From CAVVSQ01 sp963848825 (GTDB taxonomy: Bacteria > Planctomycetota > Planctomycetia > Gemmatales > Gemmataceae): DNA of 64,000 bases. Positions within the stretch are counted from its first letter, which is position 1; each line of letters opens with the position of its first letter. The notes under the pieces were generated by a model that ran no database searches, was not told the DNA's origin, and worked only from the letters and a program-made list of their open reading frames with translations. The position numbers were made by a program, and so were the translations under genes. This document shows positions 44,580-54,261 of this stretch, piece by piece. Location: the NCBI GenBank assembly GCA_963848825.1, contig CAWKFA010000008.1:759303-823302 (forward strand), written 5' to 3'.

Positions 44580-47500
44580 TCACGTCGTCTCGTAGGCCAG
44601 GTTCGGCGCCAGCCACCGCTCCACTTCTTTCTGTGGCATTCCCTTGCGTTTGGCGTAGCTTTCGACCTGATCACGCGTGATCAGGTCGACGGCAAAGTAG
44701 CGGGCTTCCGGATGCGCGAAGTAGAGGCCGCTGACGCTGGCGCCCGGCCACATCGCGTAGGTCTCCGTGAGCTGGATCCCTGTTTCCCGTTCGACATCAA
44801 GCAGTTCCCACAGTACTTTTTTCTCGGAATGGTCCGGACTGGAGGGGTAGCCGGCGGCCGGCCGGATGCCGCGGTATTTTTCATCGATCAAGTCTTCCTT
44901 GGTAAGCCCTTCGCCCTGACCGAAACCCCACTCGGCACGCACGCGTTCGTGCAGATATTCCGCGAAAGCCTCGGCGAGACGGTCGGCCAGGGCTTCGACC
45001 ATGATCGCGTTATAGTCGTCATTGTCCTTTTTGAATTTTTGCACCAGTTCGAGGCTGCCGAAGCCAGGCGAAATGGCAAAGGCCCCCAGCGTGTCCGCCA
45101 GGCCGGAATCGACCGGCGCGACGTAGTCGGCCAGGCTGCGAAAGGACGTTTGCCCCTCACGTTCCCACTGCTGGCGCAACATGGGCATACGGCATCTTTC
45201 CGTGGTCCTCGTGGCATCGGTGTAAAGAATGATATCGTCGCCGTCGCTGTTGGCCGGGAAAAAGCCATACACCGCGTGCGCCGTCAGCAGATTATCACGC
45301 ATGATTTCCGCCAACAGGGCGCGGGCCTTGTCGTAGAGTTCCCGCGCTTCCTTGCCGACATGTGCGTCCTTGAAAATATCCGGATATTTGCCCTTGAGCT
45401 CCCAGGCCATGAAGAATGGCGACCAGTCTATATAGGGTTCCAGTTGCTCCAGAGGAAAGGAACGCAGCGTTCGAGTGCCAAGAAAAGCGGGCCTGGCGAG
45501 GGGAGAATTTTGCCAGTCGATGGTAAAGCGCCCGCGCGGGCCTCGGCGAAAGGCACTAGCTTGCGCTCGGTCCGGCGCCGGAAGTTGTCACGGTCCTTGT
45601 TTTGGGCAGCGCGATTTTCCGTATCGAGCAGGCCACGCATCTCCGGCCGCATCAGTCGATCCACCACGCCCACGCAGCGGGAGGCGTCCTTAACATAGAC
45701 GACCATGTTGTGATAAGCCGGGGCGATACGCACCGCCGTGTGCTTGGCGCTCGTCGTCGCCCCGCCAATCAGGAGAGGCACCTCGAAGCCTTGTCGTTCC
45801 ATTTCCCTGGCGACGTGGACCATTTCGTCCAGGGAAGGCGTAATCAGTCCGGAAAGCCCGATCAGATCGACGCGCTCCGCGATGGCGGTAGCCAGGATCT
45901 TTTCGGCCGGCACCATGACGCCCAGGTCGAGCACTTCGTAATCATTACAGCCCAGCACGACCCCCACAATATTTTTGCCGATATCGTGGACGTCGCCGCG
46001 AACGGTGGCGAGCAGCACCTTGCCGCGTGCCTGGTGAACGCCACCGGCGAGTTGTTTTTCCGCCTCCATGAAGGGCAGCAGGTAGGCAACGGCTTTTTTC
46101 ATGACGCGGGCGCTCTTCACGACCTGGGGCAAGAACATTTTGCCCGCGCCAAAGAGATCGCCGACCACGCTCATGCCGTCCATGAGCGGGCCTTCAATGA
46201 TTTGCAAGGTGCGCTCGAAAAGCCCGCGTGCCTCCTCGACGTCCTCGTCGATATGGTCGGCGATGCCGGCGACAAGAGCATGTTTGAGGCGCTCCGCCAC
46301 GGGCCGATCACGCCAGCCCTGTTCCTTGACGTCGTTTTTGTCCTTCTTCTTGACGGTCTCGGCGAAGGTGATCAGCCGATCGGTGGCGTCGGGACGGCGA
46401 TTGAGAATCACGTCCTCGACATGAACGAGCAAGTCTTTGGAGATTTCCTCATAAACCTGAAGCTGGCCGGGATTGACGATGCCCATGTCCAGGCCGGCCC
46501 GAATCGCATGATACAAAAAGACGGCGTTCAGCGCTTCGCGCACGACTTCGTTGCCGCGGAAGCCGAAGGATACATTGCTCACGCCGCCGGAGGTCTTGGC
46601 ATGGGGAAACAGGCGTTTCAGTTCACGCACCGCGTCGAAAAACTCGACGGCATAGTTGTTGTGTTCCGCCAGCCCGGTACCCACCGTGAGAATGTTGGTG
46701 TCGAAAATAACGTCGCCGGGATGGAAACCGATCACCTCCGTCAGCAGGCGATATGCCCGCTGACAAACCGCGACCTTGCGGTCGGCCGTCACGGCCTGGC
46801 CTTCCTCGTCGAACGCCATCACCACCGCGGCCGCGCCATAGCGGTGAACCAGCCTGGCCTGTTCAAGGAATTTCTCCTCCCCTTCCTTGAGGCTGATGGA
46901 GTTGACGATGCCCTTGCCTTGAAGGCACTTGAGGCCCGCTTCGATGATGTTCCATTTGGAGCTATCGACCATGATCGGCACATGCAGGTTGGCCTCGTCG
47001 GCCAGCAACCGCAGGAAATGAGTCATGGCCTCCTCGCCGTCGATCAGGTCGGCGTCCATGTTGACGTCGAGGATGTTGGCGCCGTTTTGGACCTGATCGC
47101 GTGCGACCGCGACGGCGGCTTCGTAATTGCCTTCCTTGATGAGCCGTTTGAATTTGAGAGAGCCGGTGATGTTGCAGCGCTCGCCGACCATGGTGAAATT
47201 GGTCTCGGGCCTCAAGACCAACACTTCGTCGCCGCTGTAATAAGACCAGGTCGGCAAGTCGGGCATGCACCGCGGGGGGACCCCCTCGATTTCACGAGCG
47301 ATGGCGTTGATCCATTCCGGCGTGGTGCCGCAGCAGCCCCCGACAATATTCACCCAACCGTTGCGGGCGAACTCGCCGAGCATGCGTGCGGTTCCCTCGC
47401 AGCCGATGCCGCGAAAGCCGCCCATGCCGTCCGGCAATCCCGCGTTCGGATAGCAGACGATGGGCAAGCGGGATATCCCGGCCAGTCCCTCGATGGCACC

Positions 47501-48271
47501 GCGCATGAGATCGACGCCGACGCCGCAGTTGAAACCGACCCCCAGCGCGTCGAAATGCTCCACCGAAACATAAAAGGCCTCGGGCGTTTGACCGAAGAGC
47601 GTCCGCCCGCTGGGGTCATAAATCGTGCCGGACATGATCACGGGCAAGCGCGTGTTCCGCTCCGTGAAATACTTATCCAGGGCAAACAAACAGGCCTTGA
47701 ACACCAGGATATCGTTGCCGGTCTCGGCGACGAGCAGGTCGGCGCCGCCAGCGACAAGCCCGTCGATCTGGGCGGTATAGGCCGCGACGAAGTCGTCAAA
47801 GGTAAGGCCGCGCGTGCCTGGCGGTGCGTTCGACTCGATATAAAGCGATTTCGTGGTTGGTCCCATGCTGCCCGCGACAAAGCGGGGTTTGGCGGGATTG
47901 CGGCGCGTCCATTCTTCCGTGGCGTGCCGGGCAAGCTCCGCGCCGGCCTTGTTGATCTCGAAGACGCGATCCTGCAAGCCAAACTCGGCAAGGCCCAGCG
48001 ACGTCGCGTTGAAAGTGCAGGTTTCGATAATATCGGCGCCGGCCTCCAGATAGGCGCGATGAATGTCGGTAATCAGGCGCGGCTGGGACAGCACCAGCGC
48101 CTCGGTGCAGTTTTTCAGGGATACGGGGTGGTTGCCGAAACGGGTACCGTGATAGTCCTGGTCCACCAGGTTTTTGGCATAGAGGAGCGCGCCCATCGAA
48201 CCATCGAGCAGCAAAATGCGCTGGTCCATGAGTTCCCGAAGGACGTCATGGGCGCGGGCCTGACTTGGCAT
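44580..48271 (-). CDS. metH: Cobalamin-dependent methionine synthase MetH, frame broken once
   Basis: Joined length about 1,230 residues, the size of E. coli MetH. In order: homocysteine domain (ILLLDGSMGALL, zinc cysteines in FNCGVG and VGGCCGTTPEW), folate domain (FTMVGERCNITGSLKFKRL), cobalamin-binding domain with GDVHDIGKNIVGVVLGCN and IGLSGLITPSLDEMVHVA, and the reactivation domain that binds SAM (AGYPSSPDHSEKKVLWELL). The frame breaks near 45527 (GCTTTAC); the linking stretch TIDWQNSPLARPAF leads to IDWSPFFMAWELKGKYPDIF. Methylates homocysteine from methyltetrahydrofolate. Confidence 0.95.
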
Positions 48272-48343
48272 GGCTTATTGTCTCGAAAAAAAAGCGGCAG
48301 TCTTCTCTACAAGATAGGGGGTTGGTGGAAATGATTCCATAGC

Positions 48344-48389
48344 GGGAAACGAAAACAGCCGGCGTTCGCAATCCATTGCGAACGCCGGC
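48344..48389 (-). terminator. Intrinsic terminator of the candidate small RNA
   Basis: A 15-base perfect inverted repeat (GCCGGCGTTCGCAAT at 48358-48372 and its complement at 48375-48389) is followed on the minus strand by TGTTTTCGTTTCCC. It lies upstream of metH in the same orientation, so it would stop the small-RNA transcript before metH. Confidence 0.8.
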
Positions 48390-48691
48390 CGAATTCATGG
48401 TCTGTTAGCATCCGTGCCCGTGGACCAACCCTGGCAGGCCTGGCGCCGGCGACAGGGATCAAAACCGCCTTCCTGGCGGTGGCATGGGCCGACTTCCGCT
48501 CGAACCATGCCCATTTCCAGGCTCAACCCTGAATAGCGCCCCCTCGCCTCCGTGACGCTGGTGTTGGGCCATCCTTGGCCCTGGGGACGCTATTCAAAGG
48601 TTGAGCCCATAGCTTCCTGCTAGCCGTCGCGTACGAACCCCTGGTGGGCGCAGCGCGGACGGGAAAACCGGTTGTCTATTTGCCAACTGCG
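48345..48691 (-). ncRNA. Candidate structured small RNA, unidentified
   Basis: Between a promoter and a terminator lies about 345 nt without a plausible gene. On the minus strand it folds into a long stem: GGGCTCAACCTT (about 48606-48617) with GGGTTGAGCCT, continuing GAATAGCGTCCCC with GGGGGCGCTATTC, about 25 pairs with one bulge. Wobble pairs in this stem are G-U on the minus strand and would be A/C mismatches on plus, favouring minus transcription. Within or after it are hairpins with AGGA at the tip: GGGCCA-AGGA-TGGCCC and ACCGCC-AGGAA-GGCGGT, and a weaker TAGC-AGGAA-GCTA. A GGCATGG/CCATGCC stem follows. I tested by eye for RNase P, tmRNA, SRP, 6S, cobalamin and SAM riboswitch signatures and found none. 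AGGA loops suggest a CsrA-binding RNA, but this is conjecture. Confidence 0.6.
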
Positions 48692-48696
48692 TTAAG

Positions 48697-48725
48697 CTTG
48701 TAAAAAGATTGCTTCGGGTTGTCAA
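48697..48725 (-). promoter_or_regulatory. σ70-type promoter of the candidate small RNA
   Basis: On the minus strand a perfect -35 box TTGACA (48725-48720) is followed by exactly 17 bases and TACAAG (48702-48697; four of six matches to TATAAT). Transcription would begin near 48690. No coding sequence follows. Confidence 0.65.
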
Positions 48726-49345
48726 GGCGACCGCGCTAACAGGGCACGGGTCGGCAAACCAAAGGGTGACGGGGGGACCGCGCGATCATGGCACGGGTCA
48801 TACGGATGGCCCTGAGACGCGAGCAACTTGGCAGGCGTTTTTGTTTCAAGGGCGAAAGAGAGGATACCCGTTCCAGCTGCAAAGTCAACCTGGGTTCCGC
48901 AAAATCCAGCTGCGATAATGAGGAACGTCGCAAGGTGTTGGCGGGTAACAAAAAGCACAAAAAGCGTTTTACCTAACAGCTGCTTTGTGGCCGCAGTCCC
49001 TTTCAAGAACGACGCGAGTTCGCATCGGTACTTTTGCGCTTCGGCCGCGTAAAAAACTGGATACAATGAATATTTGCACGGCACGAATCGTCACGCCGCG
49101 CTGGCGTAAAAAAAATAATTATTATTTGCGTTTTAATAACTGGCTATCCTTCGAACCTTTCTCTTCAAGAGGATGATCCGCTCGGTACCAAGAGGCAGTT
49201 TCCAGCTGCAAAAAAGCAACGCTCCCAGCTGCGACCGCTACTTTTTTACTCCGCCGTGGTTGAATAGGGCGTCGTCACGCTTACTTGGTTTGTTCCGTGG
49301 TTTGACGACTTCGCCTGACCACTATTCTCCTTCAGCGAGCCACCC
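48726..49345. other. Noncoding region with five CAGCTGC sites
   Basis: 620 bases between the divergent small RNA and the next plus-strand gene. Several short open frames exist on both strands but none has protein-like composition or a ribosome-binding site. The hexamer palindrome CAGCTG, each time followed by C, occurs at 48874, 48907, 48977, 49205 and 49228; TTCCAGCTGCAAA occurs twice exactly (about 48871 and 49202). An A/T-rich stretch lies at 49109-49140. Confidence 0.4.
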
Positions 49346-50051
49346 ATGTTCAGCGCACGATTTCTCGGGTTCGTTGTCCTGGGTCTCACGATGCCTTTGT
49401 GGAGCAACGACGAGGCGCAGCCGCGGAAGGCCAAGGAGGCGCTACAGGGACTTGGCGATTTGATTGGCACGTGGCGCGGCACCGGCACGCCCTCGGGCAG
49501 CTGCGCCGACCAGCAAAAAGGGTTTTGGGTCGAAACACTCACCTGGCAATGGCAGTTCAAAGGAACGGACACCTGGTTCAAGGTGTCCTTCGACAAAAGC
49601 AAGAACTTCTCCAGCGGTGAGCTTCGTTACCTGCCGGACCAAAATGCCTTCGCCCTGACCCTGACAACGCCGGCCAAAGACCAGCTTACTTTCACCGGCA
49701 ATCTCGTCAATAAAGTGCTCACCCTCGAACGCCCCGCCAAGAACGAAACGCAACGGCTCGTGTTCACCCTACTGCACGACAATCGGTTTCTCTACCGCTA
49801 CGAGATCCAGCCGGCCGGCAAGACGCTCTTTAACAAAATCTACAGTGTCGGCGCGACCAAGGAGGGCGTAGCCTTCGCCGCGGGTGATGGTCGGCCCGAA
49901 TGCGTGGTCAGCGGCGGCCTCGGCACACTGACCGTCTCCTATATGAACAAAACTCTATTACGTTTGCTGCAGCGGTTGCCGAGACGAGTTTCGGGAAAAT
50001 CCGGAAAAGTACGTCCGGGACTATGAAGCCAAAAAGAATGCCAAGAAATGA
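49346..50051 (+). CDS. Exported β-barrel-like protein with YHS-like tail, frame broken once
   Basis: About 235 residues. Signal peptide (FSARFLGFVVLGLTMPLWS), then a domain starting LGDLIGTWRGTGTPSGS that resembles nitrobindin/lipocalin-type small barrels of about 150 residues. The uninterrupted frame ends at 50026 in basic, out-of-phase sequence. Repairing an extra base near 49956 gives TYYVCCSGCRDEFRENPEKY and a Lys-rich end, stop at 50049-50051. This CCSGC-x-F-x-NPEKY pattern is that of YHS/TRASH-type metal-binding tails. Function unknown; metal or haem binding is plausible. Confidence 0.7.
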
Positions 50052-50782
50052 CGAGTTGGGTAAGCCGCCGCCAACCGTGTCAGGTTGACACAAAACGGTT
50101 CACCGATGTCGTACAATCGAACACCATGGTCGAAATGGGCGGTATTTCTTCCGCGGGACGTGCAAAAGAGTTGTTTTTGTAACGTTTTGGGGTTTATGGG
50201 CTTACAGGGCTTATGATATTGCAGCTGGTGTGTCTTGGCATCATTTTAGCAAAGAGGGGAAAGGGGCGAAGCATAAGCCGGGAGATATAGCGATGAAACT
50301 GGCGGGCATTCGTCCCGAACACAAGGAGGCACCCGCAACGCGTGCCTCGGTCCTGGAGCCAAGTTTACGCGGCGATTCCTGGATAGCGGCCTGTAGCCAT
50401 CCTGGTTTGCTGGTGATGTATCTCAATAACTATCCCGTTAGCCTACTGCCGGGCTCGGCACTTGAGCTAACCACCTTGAACCAAATTCTTTTCAGCTTGC
50501 GCTATCGGTCCGCACGTCGCCAGTGCGCGAAAAAACCTCCGCCTGTGCCGTTTCCAACGCTTTTGAGAACCCGCAGTAAAGGGTGGGCGCCTCACGCTCG
50601 GTTTTCGGATCCCACTACAGGGTGGGCTTGCAAGCACCGAACGATAAATATTTCGGCTCCCAGCGGGTACTCCATCGGTTCGTCAAAAGTGATCGTCGGG
50701 TGACGTACACTGCAGAGGTCTTACACATTCTACCATCGTGAATGAATTTCGCAAGCCGGCGCTTTATCCCTTCGTTCGGAAT
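50052..50782. other. Gap without a convincing gene
   Basis: 731 bases. A 157-codon open frame at 50230-50703 has no ribosome-binding site and unlikely composition, so I do not call it. The stretch 50571-50650 contains GGGTGGGC and CTACAGGGTGGGC, a weak likeness to the palindromic repeat family but without the paired arm. It may be remnant mobile DNA. Confidence 0.4.
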
Positions 50783-51238
50783 CTAATCATCAATGGCCCT
50801 GGGGATGTCTTCGCTCGGACAGCCGGCGTCGATATAAGCCTGGAGTAGCACTTGCGCGGCCACTTTGTCGCGACGCGCCTGGCGCTGTTTGTGGGTCAGC
50901 CCTGCCGCCCAGAGAGACGATTCCGCTTCCCAGGTGCTAAAGCGTTCGTCCCAGAAAGTGCAGCCCAGCCCGGTTTGTTTCGTCAACCAGCGCCGAAAGC
51001 TGCGCGCGGCCAGCGCTGAGGCGCCTTCATTGCCGTTTAAATGGACCGGCAGGCCCACCACGATTTGCCCTATCTCTTCGGACTCAATGACTTTTTTAAG
51101 ATAACGGGAGTCCTGTTCGTCGGCACCGCGCGTGTAGTTGGCCAGCGGCGAGGCCAGGCGCCGGTCGGGATCGCTGACCGCCAGGCCCAGTCGCACCTTG
51201 CCATGGTCGATCCCCAAAAGACGCGTCCGCACGTTCAC
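50783..51238 (-). CDS. ruvX: Putative Holliday junction resolvase / pre-16S rRNA nuclease RuvX (YqgF)
   Basis: This 151-residue RNase H-fold protein has the three family motifs: LLGIDHGKVRLGLAVSD with catalytic Asp, IGQIVVGLPVHLNG with its central strand, and TFWDERFSTWEAESSL followed by RDKVAAQVLLQAYID with the final Asp. In E. coli YqgF matures the 5' end of 16S rRNA. Its start immediately follows the manC stop region, so the two are co-transcribed. Confidence 0.92.
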   Translation of the reverse strand: MNVRTRLLGIDHGKVRLGLAVSDPDRRLASPLANYTRGADEQDSRYLKKVIESEEIGQIVVGLPVHLNGNEGASALAARSFRRWLTKQTGLGCTFWDERFSTWEAESSLWAAGLTHKQRQARRDKVAAQVLLQAYIDAGCPSEDIPRAIDD

Positions 51239-52315
51239 AGGTATTTCTCCAGCCCCTTGTTTTTGAGCAATTCGACCAGGTTTTTGACGGCCCCCTCCTG
51301 GCGCCGGTCGGCGACCAGGATGGCGTCGCCGTCTTGAACGATGAGCAAGTTATCGACGCCGATCGTCGTGATCAGGAAGCCCGGTTCGGCGGCCACGATG
51401 CAATCCGCTGTATCAATGCCGCAGTGCTGAGCAAGGATCGTGTTGCCGTCGGCGTCCTGCGGATGCGTGCGCTTCCAGCGCCCGCCAGCTACCCACGTCA
51501 TCCCAGCGATAGGGCGCCTCGACGACCAGGACCTCCCTGGCGTGCTCCATGACGGCATAATCGATGCTGATACGCGACAAGGCCTCGTACTCGCGACGCA
51601 ACACCTCGTTGCCCGCTGACGTCTTCCATGCCTGGGCGATGCGTGTCACGGCTGCCGTGAGCCCTGGTTGTGTTTGCCGCAAAGCTTCCAGAATCGTGCT
51701 GGCCTTCCAGCAGAAAATGCCGCTGTTCCAAAAATAATTGCCGGACGCGACCCATTGCTCCGCCAGCTCCGCTGCCGGCTTTTCACGAAACGAGGCGACG
51801 CGAAAGACACGCAGGCCAAGCCGGCCCTTGATTTCCGGGCCGCGCTCAATGTAGCCATAGCCGGTGGCGGCATGCGTTGGCGGTATGCCGAATGTGACGA
51901 GGCACTGTGGGTTTTCAGCGACCATTTGCTCGGCGACGTGGGCCGCCCGCCGGAACTCCTGCACTGGTTCGATGACGTGGTCCGCGGGAGTGACCATCAT
52001 GACCGCATCCGGATCGTCCTGATGGATGAGCGCCGCCCCCAGGCCGATGCACGCGGCCGTATCGCGGCCGCAGGGTTCACCGATGATGCGCTCCTGGGGA
52101 AGGTCCGGCAGATGGAGTGCGACCTCCGCCTTGTGCTGCGCCGAAGTGATGACCCAGGTGCGCTCCGGAGGCACCGCTGCCTCAAAACGCTCAACGGCCT
52201 GTTGGAGCAGCGACCGCTCGCCCACAAGCTTCAAGAACTGCTTGGGTTTTTTTTGACGGCTACGCGGCCAAAACCTAGTCCCGCCTCCGCCAGCCATGAT
52301 TAAAGCGTGCAACAT
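51235..52315 (-). CDS. manC: Mannose-1-phosphate guanylyltransferase, frame broken once
   Basis: Joined length about 359 residues. The nucleotide-binding motif is LIMAGGGGTRFWPRSRQKKP; further conserved blocks are GEPCGRDTAACIGLGA, VTPADHVI, RVASFREKPAAELAEQW and SGNYFWNSGIFCWKA. It makes GDP-mannose from mannose-1-phosphate and GTP. The frame breaks near 51475 after YRWDDVGSWRALE and resumes as RTHPQDADGNTILAQ to LLKNKGLEKYL. The isomerase domain found in bifunctional enzymes is absent. Confidence 0.92.
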
Positions 52316-52533
52316 TTAATTCTCGGCGAATATCTGGGTCCCAATGCACTGCAACCCCTTTGGGTTTCATCCCCACCTACACAATTCTACAAAAACCGGC
52401 ATGTCTCCACAGGCACTGAACGTGGTCCTGATCTCTCCAGGTAACGATGCAATTGGGGCGGCAATCTTGTTTCATCTCTCGCGGCCATTACAATAACCAT
52501 CGAATCAAATTCAACGCTTCCCGAGGAGAAGAT

Positions 52534-54040
52534 ATGTCGACGGCTACAGCGACTGCGCAGCGAATGTTTATTGACGGCAAATGGTGCGACGGCGCATCGG
52601 GCAAAACGATCGGCGTCATCAATCCGGCGACCGAAGACATCATTTGCGAAATGGCCTTTGGCACCCGGGAAGATACGCGACGAGCGCCTGGCGGCAGCGG
52701 CCAAGGCAATGCCCGCCTGGATGAAGCTGACGCCCTTCGACCGCGCCAAGGTGCTGAAAAAGACGGCCGACCTGATGCGCGAACGGGCTGATGCGATTGC
52801 CCGCACGCTCACCATGGAGCAGGGCAAGCCGCTGGCCGAGGCCAAGGGCGAAGTGCTGCATTCCGCCGATACCTTTGAATGGTTCGCGGAGGAAGGCAAG
52901 CGGGCCTATGGCCAGGTCATTCCCAATTCCCAGCCCGGCAAGAAGCATGTCACGCTCAAGCACCCCGTCGGCGTCGTCGGCGCCATCAGTCCCTGGAATT
53001 TTCCAATTACCTTGCAGGCACGCAAGATCGCGCCCGCGCTGGCGGCCGGTTGTACCATCGTCTGCAAACCGGCCAGTCAAACCCCCCTCTGCCTGGTGCA
53101 GGTTTTCGAGTGCATGGTCGATGCGGGGCTGCCGGCAGGCGTGGCCAACCTCGTCATGGGGCCTGCTCAGGACGTCGCCGACGAATTCATGGAAAATCCC
53201 GTGTGTCGGAAAATTAGCTTCACGGGTTCGACCGAAGTTGGCAAGCAATTAATACGTGGCTGCGCCGATCAGGTGAAACGCGTCAGCATGGAACTGGGCG
53301 GTCATGCCCCCTTCATCGTGTTTCCGGACGCCGACCCCGAAGCGGGGGCCAAGCTGGCGGTCATGGGCAAATTCCGCAACAATGGCCAGGTTTGCATTGC
53401 TCCCAGCCGTTTTTATGTTCACAAGGACGTCCAAAAGAAGTTCACCGAAGCCGCGGTGGAGTTTGCCAAGAGCCTGAAGCTTGGCAACGGCCTGGACGCC
53501 GGCGTCGATATCGGCCCCATGTTTGAGAAACGCGCGATGGACGGCACCGACACCCTGATCGAGGACGCCAAGAAGACCGGCGCCAAGGTGCTCCTCGGCG
53601 GCAAACGCTCCGAGCGCTTCCCCAAGGGCTATTTCTTCGAGCCGACCGTGCTGAGCAACTTGTCGGTGAATGCCAAGATCTTGACGGAGGAACCCTTCGC
53701 GCCCGTCATGCCGCTGCTGGAGTTTAGCAAGCTGGAAGATGTCATCGCCGCCGCCAACAACACACGCTACGGTTTGGCCGCTTATGTATTCACCAATGAC
53801 CTGAGCATCGCCTGGAAGATGGCCGAAGGCCTGGAAGCCGGCATTATCGGCATCAATGACCCCGTGCCCGCCACGCCGCAATGCCCCTTTGGCGGCATGA
53901 AGGAAAGCGGCATGGGCCGCGAGCTCGGACACGAGGGCCTCGAAGCCTACCTGGAAACGAAATACATCTCCTTCAAGTTGCGCAGATTGAGGTATTTCGG
54001 TGGGTCATCGCGAACGCCGGTTGTCGGTCAGTGGCCGTAG
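52534..54040 (+). CDS. gabD: Aldehyde dehydrogenase, succinate-semialdehyde type, frame broken once
   Basis: About 500 residues. The ATG at 52534 has GAGGAGAA upstream. The N-terminus (MFIDGKWCDGASGKTIGVIN) reads to GTREDT, then the frame shifts near 52679 to DERLAAAAKAMPAWM. NAD(P)-binding GSTEVGKQLIR, catalytic Glu in SMELGGHAPF and Cys in NNGQVCIAPSR are present. The final ETKYISFK is the expected end of SSADH-type enzymes, but the frame runs on 21 residues through a palindromic repeat (RYFGGSSRTP) to a stop at 54040. The symbol is a best guess within the family. Confidence 0.85.
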
Positions 54041-54178
54041 GGTGGGTCGAAGCGTACTCGCGCTGACCCACCGAACGCCGCGATTAAGGGCGAGCAGAAT
54101 TGAATCTCAAGAACGCCGTGACGGAGATGCGAAATTGGGTTTTGGTGGGTCAGCGCGAGTACGCTCGACCCATCCTAC
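53991..54178. repeat. Cluster of REP-like palindromes (cluster B)
   Basis: A truncated forward head (53991-54018, GGTATTTCGGTGGGTCATCG joined directly to the GAACGCCG tail), a full reversed copy (54037-54084, GTAGGGTGGGTCGAAGCGTA onward) and a forward copy with a mismatched end (54139-54178). The first overlaps the 3' end of the aldehyde dehydrogenase frame; the last ends 84 bases before the ATP sulfurylase start. Confidence 0.85.
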
Positions 54179-54261
54179 ATGATGCTTGTCGTATACCTGT
54201 GCCAGTCTGTTTGAAAAATCATAAACAATAGAAAACTTGTCTTGTTCCTCGGAGAAGCAAA

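Noticed and set aside
43873..44616. Upstream extension of the exported hydrolase-like protein
   Set aside because: A clear signal peptide starts at 43872, and the extension is antisense to the zinc-ribbon gene.
48345..48691. Cobalamin or SAM riboswitch controlling metH
   Set aside because: The position before metH suggested it, but no B12 box or SAM-I core is visible and a strong terminator hairpin sits at its end; a covariance-model search would settle this.
48345..48691. RNase P RNA, tmRNA or SRP RNA
   Set aside because: The size would fit, but the universally conserved sequence blocks of each family are not present on either strand by eye.
48709..49176. Several overlapping short open frames on both strands
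   Set aside because: No start signals, shifting composition and poly-A/T tracts; treated as noncoding.
50093..50128. Possible promoter TTGACA ... TACAAT
   Set aside because: The spacer is 21 bases, outside the usual 16-18, and no gene follows closely.
50230..50703. 157-codon plus-strand open frame
   Set aside because: No ribosome-binding site, unlikely composition, and partly overlaps degenerate repeat-like sequence.
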